Below, in pieces: positions 7,801-15,862 of a stretch of DNA of 64,000 bases. How positions within the stretch are numbered: position 1 is the stretch's first letter; each line of letters begins with the position of its first letter. This stretch comes from Actinomycetospora lemnae (GTDB lineage: Bacteria; Actinomycetota; Actinomycetes; Mycobacteriales; Pseudonocardiaceae), in contig NZ_JAQZAO010000020.1 of NCBI RefSeq assembly GCF_028737315.1, forward strand, positions 1-64,000, written 5' to 3'. Both the position numbers and the translations under genes were made by a program. Under the pieces are notes generated by a model. That model had not been told where the DNA came from and ran no database searches. It saw only the letters and a list, made by a program, of their open reading frames with translations.

Positions 7801-9159
7801 GTGGCCCTGTCGCTGCCCTCGTCCGTCGCCCGCTCGCCGCTGGGCACCACGCTGCGCTGGGGCGCGACCCACGGGTTGATGCGGGCCGCGATCCGCCGCC
7901 AGGTCCGCGCGGGCAACCCCGACGCGCGCCTGCTGCTCGACCCGGTCCTGCAGGCCGACCCGTTCCCGCACTACGAGCGCCTGCGCGCGAGCCACCCCTT
8001 CGCGGCCGGCGCCTTCGCCCGGCTCACGGTCCACCACGACGTCGCGACGACGGTGCTGCGCAGCGACGACTTCGGCGTCACCCACCCCAACCAGGTCGTC
8101 CCGGGGCCGGCCAAGGCCGCCCTCGCGCTGGCCGGCCCGACGCGCCACCCGGGGCCGATCGACCCGCCGTCGATGCTGGCCGTCGACGCCCCGGACCACC
8201 CGCGCTACCGCAAGCTCGTCAGCCGCGCCTTCACCGCCAAGCGGGTCGCCGCCCTGCGCGACCGGACCACCGAGATCGCCACCGAGCTCCTCGACGCCAT
8301 GGACCGCGACGTCCGGGCGGGGCAGGAGGTCGACCTCGTCGCCCGCTACGCGAGCCTGCTGCCGGTCACGGTGATCAGCGAGATGCTCGGGGTGCCGACC
8401 TCGATGCGCGAGCAGTTCCTGGCCTGGGGCGACGGCGCGGCCACCTCGCTGGACATGGGCCTCACGCGCCAGGCGCACGCGTCGATGGAGCGGAACCTCG
8501 CCGCGCTGCACGAGTGGATGCGCGACCACCTGCGCCGGCTGCGCCGCGAGCCCGGCGACGACCTGCTCTCGGGCCTGGTCGGCGAGGTCGACGACGACGG
8601 CACGGGCCTGACCGAGCAGGAGCTGGTGTCGACCGCGCTGCTCGTGCTCGCCGCCGGCTTCGAGACCACTGTCAACCTCATCGGCAACGGCACCAGCCAG
8701 CTCTTCGCGCACCCCGAGCAGCGCGAGCGCCTGGCCGCCGACCCCTCGCTCTGGTCCAACGCGGTCGACGAGGTGCTGCGGTTCGACCCGCCGGTGGAGC
8801 GCACGGCCCGTCGGGCGAAGGTCGACACCGAGGTGGCCGGCGAGGTCGTGCCGGCCGGGGACCTCGTCGTCACCGTGCTCGCCGGCGCCAACCGCGACCC
8901 GCAGGTGTTCACCGACCCCGCCGTCTTCGACGTCGCGCGACCCAACGCCAAGGAGCACCTGGCGTTCTCCAGCGGCCCGCACTTCTGCCTCGGCGCGCAG
9001 CTCGCGCGCATGGAGGGCGAGGTGGCGCTGCGGGCGCTGTTCGAGCGGCACCCGCGCCTCGCCCCGGCCGGTCCGGCCCGCCGGCGCCCCACCCGCATCC
9101 TGCGCGGCTACGCCGAGCTGCCGGTACGCCTCGAGCCGGCGGTCACCGCCGTCGGCTGA
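7801..9159 (+). CDS. Cytochrome P450 (bacterial class I type)
   Basis: Soluble cytochrome P450 of 452 residues. The oxygen-binding I-helix reads AGFETT near residue 285, the ExxR motif is E324-VL-R327, and the haem loop FSSGPHFCLG places the cysteine ligand at 396. The haem loop motif and length are typical of CYP1xx-type actinobacterial enzymes that take electrons from a ferredoxin. No ferredoxin or reductase gene is adjacent. The GTG at 7801 is preceded by an excellent ribosome site (gggagg about 6 bases upstream); an in-frame start at 7678 would cross the divergent promoter. Substrate cannot be assigned; SRPBCC and esterase neighbours and nearby beta-oxidation genes hint at lipid or terpenoid chemistry. 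Confidence 0.93.
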   Translation: MALSLPSSVARSPLGTTLRWGATHGLMRAAIRRQVRAGNPDARLLLDPVLQADPFPHYERLRASHPFAAGAFARLTVHHDVATTVLRSDDFGVTHPNQVVPGPAKAALALAGPTRHPGPIDPPSMLAVDAPDHPRYRKLVSRAFTAKRVAALRDRTTEIATELLDAMDRDVRAGQEVDLVARYASLLPVTVISEMLGVPTSMREQFLAWGDGAATSLDMGLTRQAHASMERNLAALHEWMRDHLRRLRREPGDDLLSGLVGEVDDDGTGLTEQELVSTALLVLAAGFETTVNLIGNGTSQLFAHPEQRERLAADPSLWSNAVDEVLRFDPPVERTARRAKVDTEVAGEVVPAGDLVVTVLAGANRDPQVFTDPAVFDVARPNAKEHLAFSSGPHFCLGAQLARMEGEVALRALFERHPRLAPAGPARRRPTRILRGYAELPVRLEPAVTAVG

Positions 9160-9199
9160 CACCCGCTGCCGACGAGGCAGCTCCGCTGCGCTCCGTGCC

Positions 9200-10408
9200 T
9201 CACGTGAAGGCGCTGTGCCCCGTGATCTCCCGGCCGACGATGAGCGTCTGGATGGTCTCGGTGCCCTCGAAGGTGTGGATCGACTCGATGTCGGCCATGT
9301 GCCGCATGACGTGGTTGTCGAGCAGGATCCCGTTGCCGCCGAGCAGGTCGCGGGCGTGGGCGAGCACCCAGCGGGCCTTGCGGGTGTTGTTCATCTTCGC
9401 GAGGCCGGCGATGGTCGGGGCGAGGTCGTCGTCCTCGGCGAGCTTCGCGATCTGCATGCAGTAGAGCTGCATCCCGGTCAGTTCGGCGAGCATCTGGACC
9501 AGCCGCTCCTGGACGATCTGCATCCCCGCCAGCGGCTTGCCGAACTGTTGGCGCTCGAGGGCGTAGCGCAGTGCGGCGTCGTAGCCGGCCGTGGCGTGGC
9601 CCAGCGCCATCCACGCGCAGGTGCCCCGCGTCGTCGCGAGCACCCGGCCGGTGTCCTTGAAGCTCTCCGCGCCGGGCAGGCGGTCGCGCTCGGGCACCCG
9701 GACGCCGTCGAGGCGGATGTCGGCCTGCCACACCGAGCGCATCGAGCCCTTGCGCGGGATCACCGAGCCCTCGTAGCCCGGGCTGGTGGTGTCGACGAGG
9801 AAGCCGAGCACCGCGCGCGTCTCGACGTCGCGCGCCCACACCACGGTGCGCCCGGCGATGCTGCCGTTGCCGATCCAGCGCTTGCGGCCGTCGATCACCC
9901 AGTCGTCCCCGTCGCGGCGGGCCGTCGTCTCCAGCGCCACCGAGTCCGACCCGTGCTCGGGCTCGGTCAGCCCGAAGGCGCCGACCAGCTCGAGGCGGGC
10001 CATGGCGGGCAGGAACTCCTGCTTCTGCTCCTCCGAGCCGAGCATCGCGATCGACTTCATCGCCAGCCCCGACTGCACGGCGTGGAAGGTCGCGAGGCTG
10101 CCGTCGCCGCGCGCGAGCTCCATGGCCACGAGACCGCAGGTCAGCGGGTCGAAGCCGGGGCAGCCGTAGCCGGCGATGTCGTCGCCGACGATGCCGAGGT
10201 CGGGCAGCCCCTTGATGACCTCCCACGGCATCTCCGCGGCGTCCCACGCGGCGGGCGCGGCCGGCGAGACGACGCGGTCGACGTAGCGGCGTACGGACAT
10301 GAACGTGTCCCACTGCGCCTCGGTGAACCGCCGGCGCACCGAGAAGAAGTCGGTGCCGAGGGCCTCGGTGAGCGGTCCCTGGCTGTCCACAGCGTGATCG
10401 GCGGTCAT
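9200..10408 (-). CDS. Acyl-CoA dehydrogenase, glutaryl-CoA dehydrogenase-like
   Basis: FAD-dependent acyl-CoA dehydrogenase of 402 residues. The flavin-contacting segment FGLTEPEHGSDS and the C-terminal FEGTETIQTL with catalytic-base candidate Glu381 are both present, as is the RQQFGKPL block. The ending FEGTETIQ..IVGREITG resembles the glutaryl-CoA dehydrogenase subgroup. It probably oxidises a short or branched acyl-CoA, feeding electrons to ETF. A gaggag ribosome site precedes the ATG at 10408. It is convergent with the P450 and divergent from the epoxide hydrolase-like gene. Assignment to the family is firm; the substrate is not. Confidence 0.88.
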   Translation of the reverse strand: MTADHAVDSQGPLTEALGTDFFSVRRRFTEAQWDTFMSVRRYVDRVVSPAAPAAWDAAEMPWEVIKGLPDLGIVGDDIAGYGCPGFDPLTCGLVAMELARGDGSLATFHAVQSGLAMKSIAMLGSEEQKQEFLPAMARLELVGAFGLTEPEHGSDSVALETTARRDGDDWVIDGRKRWIGNGSIAGRTVVWARDVETRAVLGFLVDTTSPGYEGSVIPRKGSMRSVWQADIRLDGVRVPERDRLPGAESFKDTGRVLATTRGTCAWMALGHATAGYDAALRYALERQQFGKPLAGMQIVQERLVQMLAELTGMQLYCMQIAKLAEDDDLAPTIAGLAKMNNTRKARWVLAHARDLLGGNGILLDNHVMRHMADIESIHTFEGTETIQTLIVGREITGHSAFT

Positions 10409-10510
10409 GGAGACTCCTCGCCCGGGGGCCGGGCCCTCCGCGGTCCCCGCCCGGTGTTCTCCGGTTCCCCGTCACCGTGATCGCCACGCCCCCCGACGAG
10501 GAGGACGTCG

Positions 10511-10945
10511 ATGTCCAGCCCCACCGAGCCCACCGCGCCCGCTGCCGTCGTGCGCGCCTTCCTCGCCGACCTCGAGCGGCTCGACCTCGACGCCGCGTGC
10601 GCGCGCCTGAGCCCCGACGTCGTCTACGAGAACGTCTCGCTGCCCCCGGCGCGCGGGATCGGGCCGACCCGCCGGGTGCTCGAGCAGCTCACGCGCCGCG
10701 CCACCGGCTTCCGCGCCGAGAACCACCGCCTCGCCGCCGACGGGCCCGTGGTGCTGACCGAGCGCACCGACACCATCGAGATCGGGCGTCTGCGCACCTC
10801 GTTCTGGGTGTGCGGGACCTTCGAGGTGCACGACGGCGTCATCACGCTGTGGCGCGACTACTTCGACTGGGCCGCCGTCACCGGCGCCCTCGCCACCGGC
10901 GCCCTGCGGGCTCTCGGGTCGCTGCTGCCGGGACGCCGCCCCTGA
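10511..10945 (+). CDS. Limonene-1,2-epoxide hydrolase-like protein
   Basis: Protein of 144 residues with the NTF2-like cone fold of limonene-epoxide hydrolases. The family's catalytic Arg-Asp-Asp appears conserved: Arg85 and Asp87 in TERTDTIE, and Asp116 in LWRDYFD, with the spacing known from the Rhodococcus enzyme. It should add water directly to an epoxide without a covalent intermediate. The start has a strong gaggagg ribosome site. It is divergent from the acyl-CoA dehydrogenase and 1.4 kb from a P450, so epoxide formation by the P450 and opening here is an attractive but untested pathway. Confidence 0.85.
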   Translation: MSSPTEPTAPAAVVRAFLADLERLDLDAACARLSPDVVYENVSLPPARGIGPTRRVLEQLTRRATGFRAENHRLAADGPVVLTERTDTIEIGRLRTSFWVCGTFEVHDGVITLWRDYFDWAAVTGALATGALRALGSLLPGRRP

Positions 10946-11226
10946 CCGGTTCGGATGCCCGCACACGCCCGCCAGCACGGTCAACCGCGAGCGAGGACGG
11001 TTCGCCCCCGTTCGGACCTGGAGGGGGTCCGGTCGGGCGGTGGCGACGCCGTCCGACCGGACGTCCCACGACACCTTCGGTGCACGGGATGGCCGCTCAG
11101 CGATACCTCTGTCATCTCAACGCATTCAGACGGCCCGGTATGTTCCGTTCCCCCCGTCGGCGGGGGTATATCCACACCCCAACGTCACCCGTGTGGCCGC
11201 ATCGTCGTGGCCGGCACGGATCCACG
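10946..11226. other. Intergenic region with a GC-rich hairpin
   Basis: About 280 bp without a supported gene. It includes a perfect 6-bp G/C stem with a four-base loop (11151-11166) and, overlapping it, a possible stress sigma promoter (see 11142-11169). Confidence 0.5.
11142..11169 (+). promoter_or_regulatory. Possible SigF/SigB-type promoter
   Basis: GTTCC at 11142 and GGGTAT at 11164, 17 to 18 bases apart, resemble the GTTT/GGGTAT promoters of SigF/SigB stress sigma factors in actinobacteria. It lies 58 bp before the small gene at 11227. The region is GC-rich, so chance occurrence is possible. Confidence 0.3.
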
Positions 11227-11532
11227 GTGGCCCGCCCGGACGTCGTCCGCACCACCGTGGCAGCCCTGGGGGAGTGGATGGACAGACAGGCACGTGCCCG
11301 GGAGGACCGCCGCGACGGCGCCTCCGAGTACCTGGTGGTCGTCGTCGACCCGGTGGGGCGCTTCCGCGACGCCTACGGCCCGTACGCGCTCGCCGCGGCC
11401 CACCGCGAGGCCGAGCGCCGTCGCCACGCCCTGGTCGCGGCGGGCGAGCTCGCCGCCGACGTGCGGATCGCCCGGCACCACCCGGTGGCCATCCCGAGCC
11501 AGCGCGGGCCGCGCCGGAGCTGGGACCTCTGA
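11227..11532 (+). CDS. Hypothetical protein, about 101 residues
   Basis: I do not recognise the family. The predicted product has a charged helical N-terminus, then EYLVVVVDPVGRFRDAYGPY, which looks like a short beta strand, and an Ala/Arg-rich helix with paired His (RHHPVA) near the C-terminus. No membrane segment or signal peptide. The start is uncertain: GTG at 11227 is chosen, an internal ATG at 11278 is possible. Codon bias is normal for the region (third positions almost all G/C), which supports coding. A possible SigF-type promoter upstream would make it a stress gene. Confidence 0.5.
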   Translation: MARPDVVRTTVAALGEWMDRQARAREDRRDGASEYLVVVVDPVGRFRDAYGPYALAAAHREAERRRHALVAAGELAADVRIARHHPVAIPSQRGPRRSWDL

Positions 11533-11583
11533 CACCCGGGGCGCGCGCCCCCTCTGCGGCCCACGACACGGCGCCGTCGCGCC

Positions 11584-12033
11584 TCAGAGCGACGTCGTCG
11601 CGACGAGGACGAGCACGAACGACGCGGTGATGATCGCGACGCGACCGAGGTGCAGCCGGTCCCACCGGCGGTGCTGCTCCCGCCAGTCGTCGGGGTGGCG
11701 CTCCGCGGTCCACGTCCTCGAGCGGTTGTTGATCGGCACCAGCAGGGTGACGGACAGGACGACGCTGACGGCCAGCAGCACGCCCGCCACGACGGCCGTG
11801 GCGGCCGCCGGCGTGCCCCACGTGACGGCCGCCAGGGCCGCGGTGAGGGCCAGGGAGCCGACGTACCACCACGGCATCAGGCGCCCGAGCACGCGCCCGC
11901 CGTCCGCGCGAGCGGCCAGGGACGCGCCGGCCGGGAGGCGCAACAGGATCGGGTTCAGGACGGCGGCCACCGCGAGCTCGACGCCGACCATGAGGCCGAT
12001 GACGGTCGCGGTGACGACGGCGAGGACGGTCAT
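11584..12033 (-). CDS. DUF1772 family membrane protein
   Basis: Four-helix integral membrane protein of 149 residues (hydrophobic segments near residues 3-25, 50-72, 76-98 and 128-148). It matches the DUF1772/anthrone-oxygenase-like pattern, including LVPINNR after helix 3 and an HPDDW-type loop. Some family members catalyse oxygenation of aromatic polyketides, but most are uncharacterised. The ATG at 12033 follows gaggag. It is divergent from the TetR gene at 12123 across a tandem operator, so it is the probable target of that regulator. Confidence 0.75.
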   Translation of the reverse strand: MTVLAVVTATVIGLMVGVELAVAAVLNPILLRLPAGASLAARADGGRVLGRLMPWWYVGSLALTAALAAVTWGTPAAATAVVAGVLLAVSVVLSVTLLVPINNRSRTWTAERHPDDWREQHRRWDRLHLGRVAIITASFVLVLVATTSL

Positions 12034-12050
12034 CACGTGGGCTCCTCTCG

Positions 12051-12085
12051 AGCCTAGCAACGCTAGTATCTAGCGCTGCTAGGCT
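12051..12085. promoter_or_regulatory. Tandem TetR operator in a 35-bp palindrome
   Basis: Two 13-bp CTAGC-N3-GCTAG half-palindromic sites, at 12054-12066 and 12070-12082, 16 bp centre to centre. Together they sit in one 35-bp inverted repeat (arms 12051-12066 and 12070-12085 around TAT) with a single mismatched pair. It lies between the divergent DUF1772 and TetR genes, the classic position for an autoregulated TetR operator binding two dimers. Confidence 0.75.
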
Positions 12086-12122
12086 AGGCCGACAGCGAAC
12101 CGCAGGGCAAGGAGGAGCACCG

Positions 12123-12734
12123 ATGGCGGAGCGGACGACGCGGCAGCAGCGCACCGACGAGCGCCGCCGTCGCATCCTGGCCGCCGCTCGGGAGCGCGCC
12201 GACGCCGACGGGTGGTCGGCCGTGACGACCCGGCACCTCGCCGACGCCATCGGCTTCACCCAGCCCGTGCTCTACAGCCACTTCCCCGGCGGCAAGTCGG
12301 AGATCATGTCGGCGGTCGCGCTCGAGGGCTTCGTCGAGCTCACGCGGCGGTGCCGCGCCGCGCTGGGACCCGAGCCCGCACGGCGCACGGTCGAGGCCGT
12401 GGCCGTCGCCTACCTGGACTTCGGTCGCGACCACCCCGCGGTCTACGAGGCGATGTTCCACGAGCCCATCGACGCGCGGTTCGCCGAGGAGGACACCCCG
12501 TCCGAGCTGCGGGCGGGCTTCGACACCCTGGCCGAGGCGATCGGTGACGTCGACCGGGGCGCGGCGACCGAGGTGTTCTGGAGCGCCCTGCACGGCATCG
12601 GCCTGCTCGAGCGCGCCGGCCGCATGCGCCCGGACGACCGGGCCCTGCGCGTGGCCGAGCTCGGCGTCCGCTTCGCGCCCGGGTCACCGGCGGCGTCGGG
12701 GAGCGGCGCCGGCCACGGGGACGGCTCTCCGTGA
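12123..12734 (+). CDS. TetR family transcriptional regulator
   Basis: Protein of 203 residues. The N-terminal TetR helix-turn-helix is clear: RRRRILAAARERADADGW, then TTRHLADAIGFTQPVLYSHF with the recognition helix near residues 45-60. The C-terminal ligand domain includes PAVYEAMFHEP and resembles the TetR_C_33-like (WHG) domain. It is expected to repress the divergent DUF1772 gene and itself through the CTAGC-type tandem operator immediately upstream. A ribosome site (aaggagg) precedes the ATG. The inducer is unknown. Confidence 0.9.
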   Translation: MAERTTRQQRTDERRRRILAAARERADADGWSAVTTRHLADAIGFTQPVLYSHFPGGKSEIMSAVALEGFVELTRRCRAALGPEPARRTVEAVAVAYLDFGRDHPAVYEAMFHEPIDARFAEEDTPSELRAGFDTLAEAIGDVDRGAATEVFWSALHGIGLLERAGRMRPDDRALRVAELGVRFAPGSPAASGSGAGHGDGSP

Positions 12735-12894
12735 CCGCCGCCGACGCCGCCGCTCTCGCGGCGGTTCCCCGGGACCTGCCGCTCGGACCGTCACAGCTGT
12801 CCGGCCAGCGCCGATACTGTGGGCGCTGCTCGGGTCGGGCCGCCCGACCCCGGCTGCCCGAGGGAGGCGCGGACACGTGCGCGACGAGGCCACC

Positions 12895-13950
12895 ATGACC
12901 GCCGCCGTCCTGACCGCGTTCGGCGGGCCGGAGGTCCTGGTCATCCGGCACGACGTCGCGGTCCCGTCCCCGGACCGGGAGCAGGTCCGGGTACGCGTGC
13001 GTGCCGCGGCGCTGAACAACACCGACGTGTGGACCCGCGAGGGGGCGTACGGGACCGCCGAGGACCCCGATGCGCCGGCGGGGTGGCTCGGTCCGATCGC
13101 GTTCCCGCGCATCCAGGGTGGAGACGTCGCCGGGGTCGTGGATGCGGTCGGTGCGGGCGTGCCGCCGGAGCTCGTCGGGCGTCGTGTGCTGGTCGACCCC
13201 GCCCGCTACGCCCACGACGGGCCGGACGCGCCGATCGTGGCGGTGCTCGGCAGCGAGTTCGACGGCGGGTTCGCCGAGTACGTCGTCGTCGACGCCGCCC
13301 GGGTCCACGACGTCACCGGTTCACCGCTCACCGACGAGCAGCTGGCCTGCCTGCCCATCGCCTCCGGGACCGCGATGGGCATGCTGGAACGCAGCGGGAT
13401 CACCGCCGGTGAGACGGTCGTGGTCACCGGGGCGTCCGGTGGCGTGGGGTTGGCCGCGGTCGGGCTCGCCGCCGCCCGCGGTGCGCGGGTCACGGCGATC
13501 ACCGAGGAGGCCAAGGCCGACGTCGTCGAGCAGGCCGGCGCCGTGCGGACCATCGACCGCTCGGGGCCCGGCCGAGACGCGGTCGCGGCGGTCCGCGCGG
13601 CCCACCCGGGTGGGGTCGACGCCGTGGTCGACGTGGTCGGCGGGGACCAGCTCGCACGCCTGATCGACGTCCTCGTCCCGGGTGGGCGGGCCGTGGTGGC
13701 CGGAGCGGTCGCCGGGCCGGTCCCCGCGATCGACCTCCGTCGCCTCTACCTGCACAACCGGAAGCTCATCGGGTCGACGATGCACACCGCCGCGCACTTC
13801 GCGACGCTGGTGGCGCACGCCCGGGCCGGCGAGATCCGGCCTCGGGTCGCGGCCCGTCACGCCCTCACCGCGATCCACGACGCCCAGGCGCAGTTCCTCC
13901 GCCGCGACCACGTGGGCAAGATCGTCGTGCTCCCCGGTGGCGCCGGCTGA
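12895..13950 (+). CDS. Quinone oxidoreductase-like MDR family enzyme
   Basis: Zinc-free medium-chain dehydrogenase/reductase of 351 residues. The GroES-like N-terminal domain contains RAAALNNTDVWTREG and IQGGDVAGVVDAVG. The Rossmann NADPH-binding region is VVVTGASGGVGLAAVG near residue 175. The structural and catalytic zinc cysteines of alcohol dehydrogenases are absent, as in zeta-crystallin quinone oxidoreductases. The C-terminal QAQFLRRDHVGKIVV is typical for the group. The ATG at 12895 is chosen; a GTG at 12877 with a better-spaced agggagg site is an alternative. A TACTGT -10-like box lies at 12815. Natural substrate unknown. Confidence 0.87.
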   Translation: MTAAVLTAFGGPEVLVIRHDVAVPSPDREQVRVRVRAAALNNTDVWTREGAYGTAEDPDAPAGWLGPIAFPRIQGGDVAGVVDAVGAGVPPELVGRRVLVDPARYAHDGPDAPIVAVLGSEFDGGFAEYVVVDAARVHDVTGSPLTDEQLACLPIASGTAMGMLERSGITAGETVVVTGASGGVGLAAVGLAAARGARVTAITEEAKADVVEQAGAVRTIDRSGPGRDAVAAVRAAHPGGVDAVVDVVGGDQLARLIDVLVPGGRAVVAGAVAGPVPAIDLRRLYLHNRKLIGSTMHTAAHFATLVAHARAGEIRPRVAARHALTAIHDAQAQFLRRDHVGKIVVLPGGAG

Positions 13951-13957
13951 GCACGTC

Positions 13958-13980
13958 GGTCACGGAACACCCCCGTGACC
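13958..13980. terminator. Hairpin between convergent genes
   Basis: Perfect 8-bp stem GGTCACGG/CCGTGACC with a 7-base loop, centred between the stop of the MDR gene (+) and the stop of the acyl-CoA dehydrogenase (-). Position suggests a bidirectional terminator of the actinobacterial type without a U tract. Confidence 0.65.
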
Positions 13981-14004
13981 AGCACCGACGCCGCCGGGAC
14001 GGCG

Positions 14005-15216
14005 TCAGGCGATGTGCCGTCCGCTGATGGCGCGGGCGATGACGAGCTGCTGGATCTGCTCGGTGCCCTCGAAGATGTCGTAGATCTTCGAGTCGCGGTG
14101 CATCCGCTCGACGGGGTGCTCGCGGGAGTAGCCGGCGCCGCCGAGGATCTGGATGGCGCGCTCGGTGGCCCACACCGCGACGCGGCCGGCCTTGAGCTTG
14201 GACATCGAGCCCTCGCCGGCCTCGAACGCGACGCCGTTGCGGCCCATCCACGCCGCGCGCCACACGAGCATGCGCGCCGCGTCGATCTCGGTCTTCATGT
14301 CGGCGAGCGTGAAGGCGATCGACTGGTTGTCGATGATCGGGCGCCCGAAGGTCTGCCGGTCCTTCGCGTAGTCCAGCGCGTACTCGTACGCCGCCCGCGC
14401 GATCCCGATGGCCTGCGAGCCGACCGTCGGGCGCGAGAGCTCGAAGGTCTGCATGGCGGCCGAGCCCTTGGACTTCACGCCCTCTCGGGCGCGGGCGAGG
14501 CGCTCGTCGAGCTTCTCCTTGCCGCCGAGCAGGCAGGAACCGGGGACCTTGACGTCGTCGAGGAAGACGTCGGCGGTGTGCGACGCGCGCAGCCCCATCT
14601 TCTTGATCTTGCGGGTGGACTCGAGACCCGGCGTGTTCGGCGGGACGACGAACGCCGCCTGCCCGCGCGAGCCCAGCGAGGAGTCGACGACGGCCTGCAC
14701 GACGTGGATGTTCGCGATGCCGCCGTTGGTGGCCCAGGCCTTGGCGCCGTTGAGCGTCCACTCGTCCTTGGCCTCGTCGTAGGTCGCGCGGGTGCGCATC
14801 GCCGAGACGTCCGAGCCGGATTCGGGCTCCGACGAGCAGAACGCCGCGACCTTGACGTCGCCGGCGTCGCCGTAGCACTGCGGGATGAACTCGACCATCT
14901 GCTCGGGCGTGCCCGAGGAGAAGATGCCCGCGACGGCGAGCGTGGTGCCGAAGATCGCCATCCCGATGCCGCCGTCACCCCAGAACAGCTCCTCGTTGAC
15001 GATCGGCAGGGACAGGCCCGTCTCGTCGCCCCAGAAGCTGGCCAGGGTCTCGAAGTTGTAGAGCTCGATCTTCGCGGCCTCCTGCAGGACGGGCCACGGG
15101 GTCTCCTCGCGCTCGTCCCACTCGGCGGCGGCCGGGCGGATGACGTCGGCGGCGAAGCCGTGGGCCCAGTCGCGGAGGTCGGTGTGCTCCTCGGAGAGCT
15201 CCATCGAGAAGGTCAT
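14005..15216 (-). CDS. Acyl-CoA dehydrogenase
   Basis: FAD-dependent dehydrogenase of 403 residues with FCSSEPESGSDVSAMRT (flavin loop), the RQTFGRPI block and IFEGTEQIQQLVIARAISG, placing the probable catalytic glutamate at 383. The layout agrees with medium/short-chain enzymes (FadE-like). It starts 13 bases after the stop of the SCP2-domain gene on the same strand with a gggag ribosome site, so the two form an operon. The divergent TetR at 15863 is the likely regulator. Together they look like a lipid or sterol side-chain oxidation module, but the acyl substrate is not deducible. Confidence 0.9.
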   Translation of the reverse strand: MTFSMELSEEHTDLRDWAHGFAADVIRPAAAEWDEREETPWPVLQEAAKIELYNFETLASFWGDETGLSLPIVNEELFWGDGGIGMAIFGTTLAVAGIFSSGTPEQMVEFIPQCYGDAGDVKVAAFCSSEPESGSDVSAMRTRATYDEAKDEWTLNGAKAWATNGGIANIHVVQAVVDSSLGSRGQAAFVVPPNTPGLESTRKIKKMGLRASHTADVFLDDVKVPGSCLLGGKEKLDERLARAREGVKSKGSAAMQTFELSRPTVGSQAIGIARAAYEYALDYAKDRQTFGRPIIDNQSIAFTLADMKTEIDAARMLVWRAAWMGRNGVAFEAGEGSMSKLKAGRVAVWATERAIQILGGAGYSREHPVERMHRDSKIYDIFEGTEQIQQLVIARAISGRHIA

Positions 15217-15229
15217 CGCGGGTCTCCCG

Positions 15230-15766
15230 TCACGCCGTGGGGATCGTGAACATCTTCTGCAGCGCCGTCGCGAACCCGACGTCGCCCGACACCTTGAGCT
15301 TGCGCGTCATGAACAGCGTGACCGGCGAGGCGTTGTTCGTGACCACCTTGAGGAACTGCGTGCCGTCCATCGTCAGCTCGGTACGCGGCTCCTCGGCGAG
15401 CTGCTCTTCGACCTCGCAGGCGCCGTGCTGCATGGCGGTCTGGTAGCTGTCGCTGCCACCATCGGCAGCGCCGGTGATGTGCCAGTGGACGACCTGGCGC
15501 TTCGCGCTCGAGCCCTTCGAGGAGTAGAACTCGGCCATCCGGCCGAAGATGGCGTCGAGCACGGGGCGGCGGACGTCGGAGGACATGACGGCCTCGAGCT
15601 GGCCCTTGCGGGTGCTCTTGACCAGCCGCGCGAACAGGGAGGGATCGATGTCCTTGCCCCCGCCGTCGGCCAGGCCGTCGCGCAGGGCGTCGACCAGCTG
15701 CTCGTCGGACAACGACTTGGGGTCGACGCTGCGACCCAGCTCGTTGACGTCGATCTTCTCGGGCAC
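15230..15766 (-). CDS. SCP2 sterol-transfer domain protein
   Basis: Protein of 178 residues. Residues 1-60 carry a charged helical segment, and the rest fits the SCP2 fold: VVHWHITG, the ELTMDGTQFLKVVTNNASPVT region, and the hydrophobic C-terminal LKVSGDVGFATALQKMF that in SCP2 proteins closes the lipid tunnel. Such proteins bind sterols, fatty acids or acyl-CoA and often accompany acyl-CoA dehydrogenases. It is the first gene of an operon with the acyl-CoA dehydrogenase at 15216 and divergent from a TetR gene. GTG start at 15766 with ggagtga upstream. Confidence 0.83.
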   Translation of the reverse strand: MPEKIDVNELGRSVDPKSLSDEQLVDALRDGLADGGGKDIDPSLFARLVKSTRKGQLEAVMSSDVRRPVLDAIFGRMAEFYSSKGSSAKRQVVHWHITGAADGGSDSYQTAMQHGACEVEEQLAEEPRTELTMDGTQFLKVVTNNASPVTLFMTRKLKVSGDVGFATALQKMFTIPTA

Positions 15767-15862
15767 GGCTTCACTCCGGCTGCATCAGGGACGTCGTGGT
15801 GTCCGGTACTGGCGGTCCCGCCAACGCGCCGTACTTTACGCGTCGGTAGATACGGTGCAAGG

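Noticed and set aside
9174..9201. Terminator between the P450 and the acyl-CoA dehydrogenase
   Set aside because: Only 6-bp arms (GAGGCA/TGCCTC) with an irregular interior, one arm overlapping the dehydrogenase stop; too weak to list.
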